Positions 20,758-21,026 of a DNA stretch of 21,026 bases are shown piece by piece. The stretch comes from CAZITB01 sp964542055. GTDB lineage: Bacteria; Planctomycetota; Phycisphaerae; Sedimentisphaerales; CAMDDF01. The stretch is from positions 1 to 21,026 of the forward strand of contig CAZITB010000041.1 of assembly GCA_964542055.1 (NCBI GenBank). The letters are read 5' to 3'. How positions within the stretch are numbered: the stretch's first letter is position 1; each line of letters opens with the position of its first letter. The notes under the pieces were generated by a model. It was not told where the DNA came from. It saw only the letters and a list, made by a program, of their open reading frames with translations, and did no database searches. The position numbers were made by a program, and so were the translations under genes.

Positions 20758-21026
20758 ATGAATGATTATAAAGACATAATTGAAGTTAAAAACTTGGCCA
20801 AAAAATTTAACGGTACTGCGGCTGTTGACGACGTTTCTTTTGCAATTGAACCCGGTGAGTTATTCGGTTTTCTGGGACCCAATGGGGCAGGCAAGACTAC
20901 CACTATCAATATGCTGACGGGTTTGGCAAGGCCTGATAACGGAACTATCCGTATTGGCGGGATGGATTGTACTCGAAAACACAGAGCAGCCCAGCATCTT
21001 ATCGGGGTTGTCCCGGACGAAAGCAA
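20758..21026 (+). CDS. ABC transporter ATP-binding protein (ABC-2/CcmA type), N-terminal fragment
   Basis: The first 89 codons run off the right edge. The protein begins MNDYKDIIEVKNLAKKFNGT and contains Walker A GPNGAGKTTT (about 41-50), followed by INMLTGLARPDNGTIRIGG and the Q-loop neighbourhood IGVVPDES. GFLGPNGAGKTTTINMLTGL is the wording of ATPases that work with ABC-2 type export permeases. It has a weak SD (GGTGA) and lies 24 bases after the methyltransferase gene, so it is in the arsR-type operon. The partner permease is presumably just beyond the window. Confidence 0.9.
   Translation, partial: MNDYKDIIEVKNLAKKFNGTAAVDDVSFAIEPGELFGFLGPNGAGKTTTINMLTGLARPDNGTIRIGGMDCTRKHRAAQHLIGVVPDES

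Overview
Organism. The window reads like a chromosome segment of a planctomycete of the class Phycisphaerae (inference). Two exported proteins end in a single Ca-loop 'dockerin-like' tail of the form D-x-N-x-D-x(2)-V-x-L-x-D-F-x(3)-A-x-N-W-L, and there is a stand-alone prepilin-like gene (GFTLIELLVVIAIL) inside an operon; both are common in that group. Moderate GC, Tat and Sec signals, a lipobox and CopB- and PpiA-like envelope proteins indicate a diderm cell. I could not test this by 16S or database search.

Layout. 1-257 (-): start of a RecQ-type helicase, cut by the window edge. 258-676: mostly empty. 677-3404 (+): copper-resistance pair copA-copB, overlapping by 14 bp. 3518-4822 (-): DUF2254 membrane protein. 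5024-7473 (+): DUF485 protein plus an ActP-like Na+/solute symporter with a ~240-residue soluble insert, under a strong sigma70-type promoter and closed by a hairpin. 7513-7866 (-): small cupin. 8022-12238 (+): exported dockerin-tailed protein, a strong terminator, then pilin-like protein, metal-binding lipoprotein, ABC ATPase and ABC permease (the last four overlapping or nearly so). The cupin and the dockerin gene have promoters that face each other and overlap. 12408-13985 (+): B12-binding radical SAM protein resembling hopanoid C-2 methylases.

Accessory region. 13986-17225 is different: repeat clusters, a heptanucleotide array, a palindromic dispersed repeat and several 'ATCTGTGTAAATCTGTGG'-type words surround three minus-strand genes (DUF4145 protein with a zinc ribbon, a YfbU-family protein, and a membrane-anchored protein of unknown function 2 bp behind it). 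Downstream lies a remarkable ~95-bp stretch with ten A-tracts repeated at about 10.4 bp, predicted to be intrinsically curved DNA.

Right end. 17226-17945 (+): secreted cyclophilin with a dockerin-like tail. 18108-18299 (+): nine-cysteine mini-protein. 18677-18767: tRNA-Ser(GCU) with its own terminator. 18994-21026 (+): compact operon of an ArsR/SmtB repressor with a perfect 16-bp palindrome in its promoter region, a J-domain protein, a CGGC-domain protein, a SAM methyltransferase and the start of an ABC-2-type ATPase. I read it as a metal- or metalloid-responsive operon of unusual composition.

Best candidates for something undescribed: the ArsR/J-domain/CGGC/methyltransferase/ABC operon, the YfbU plus membrane protein pair in the repeat-rich island, the phased A-tract element, the overlapping face-to-face promoters at 7906-7977, and the metal-binding lipoprotein that lacks one of the family's usual metal-binding motifs.
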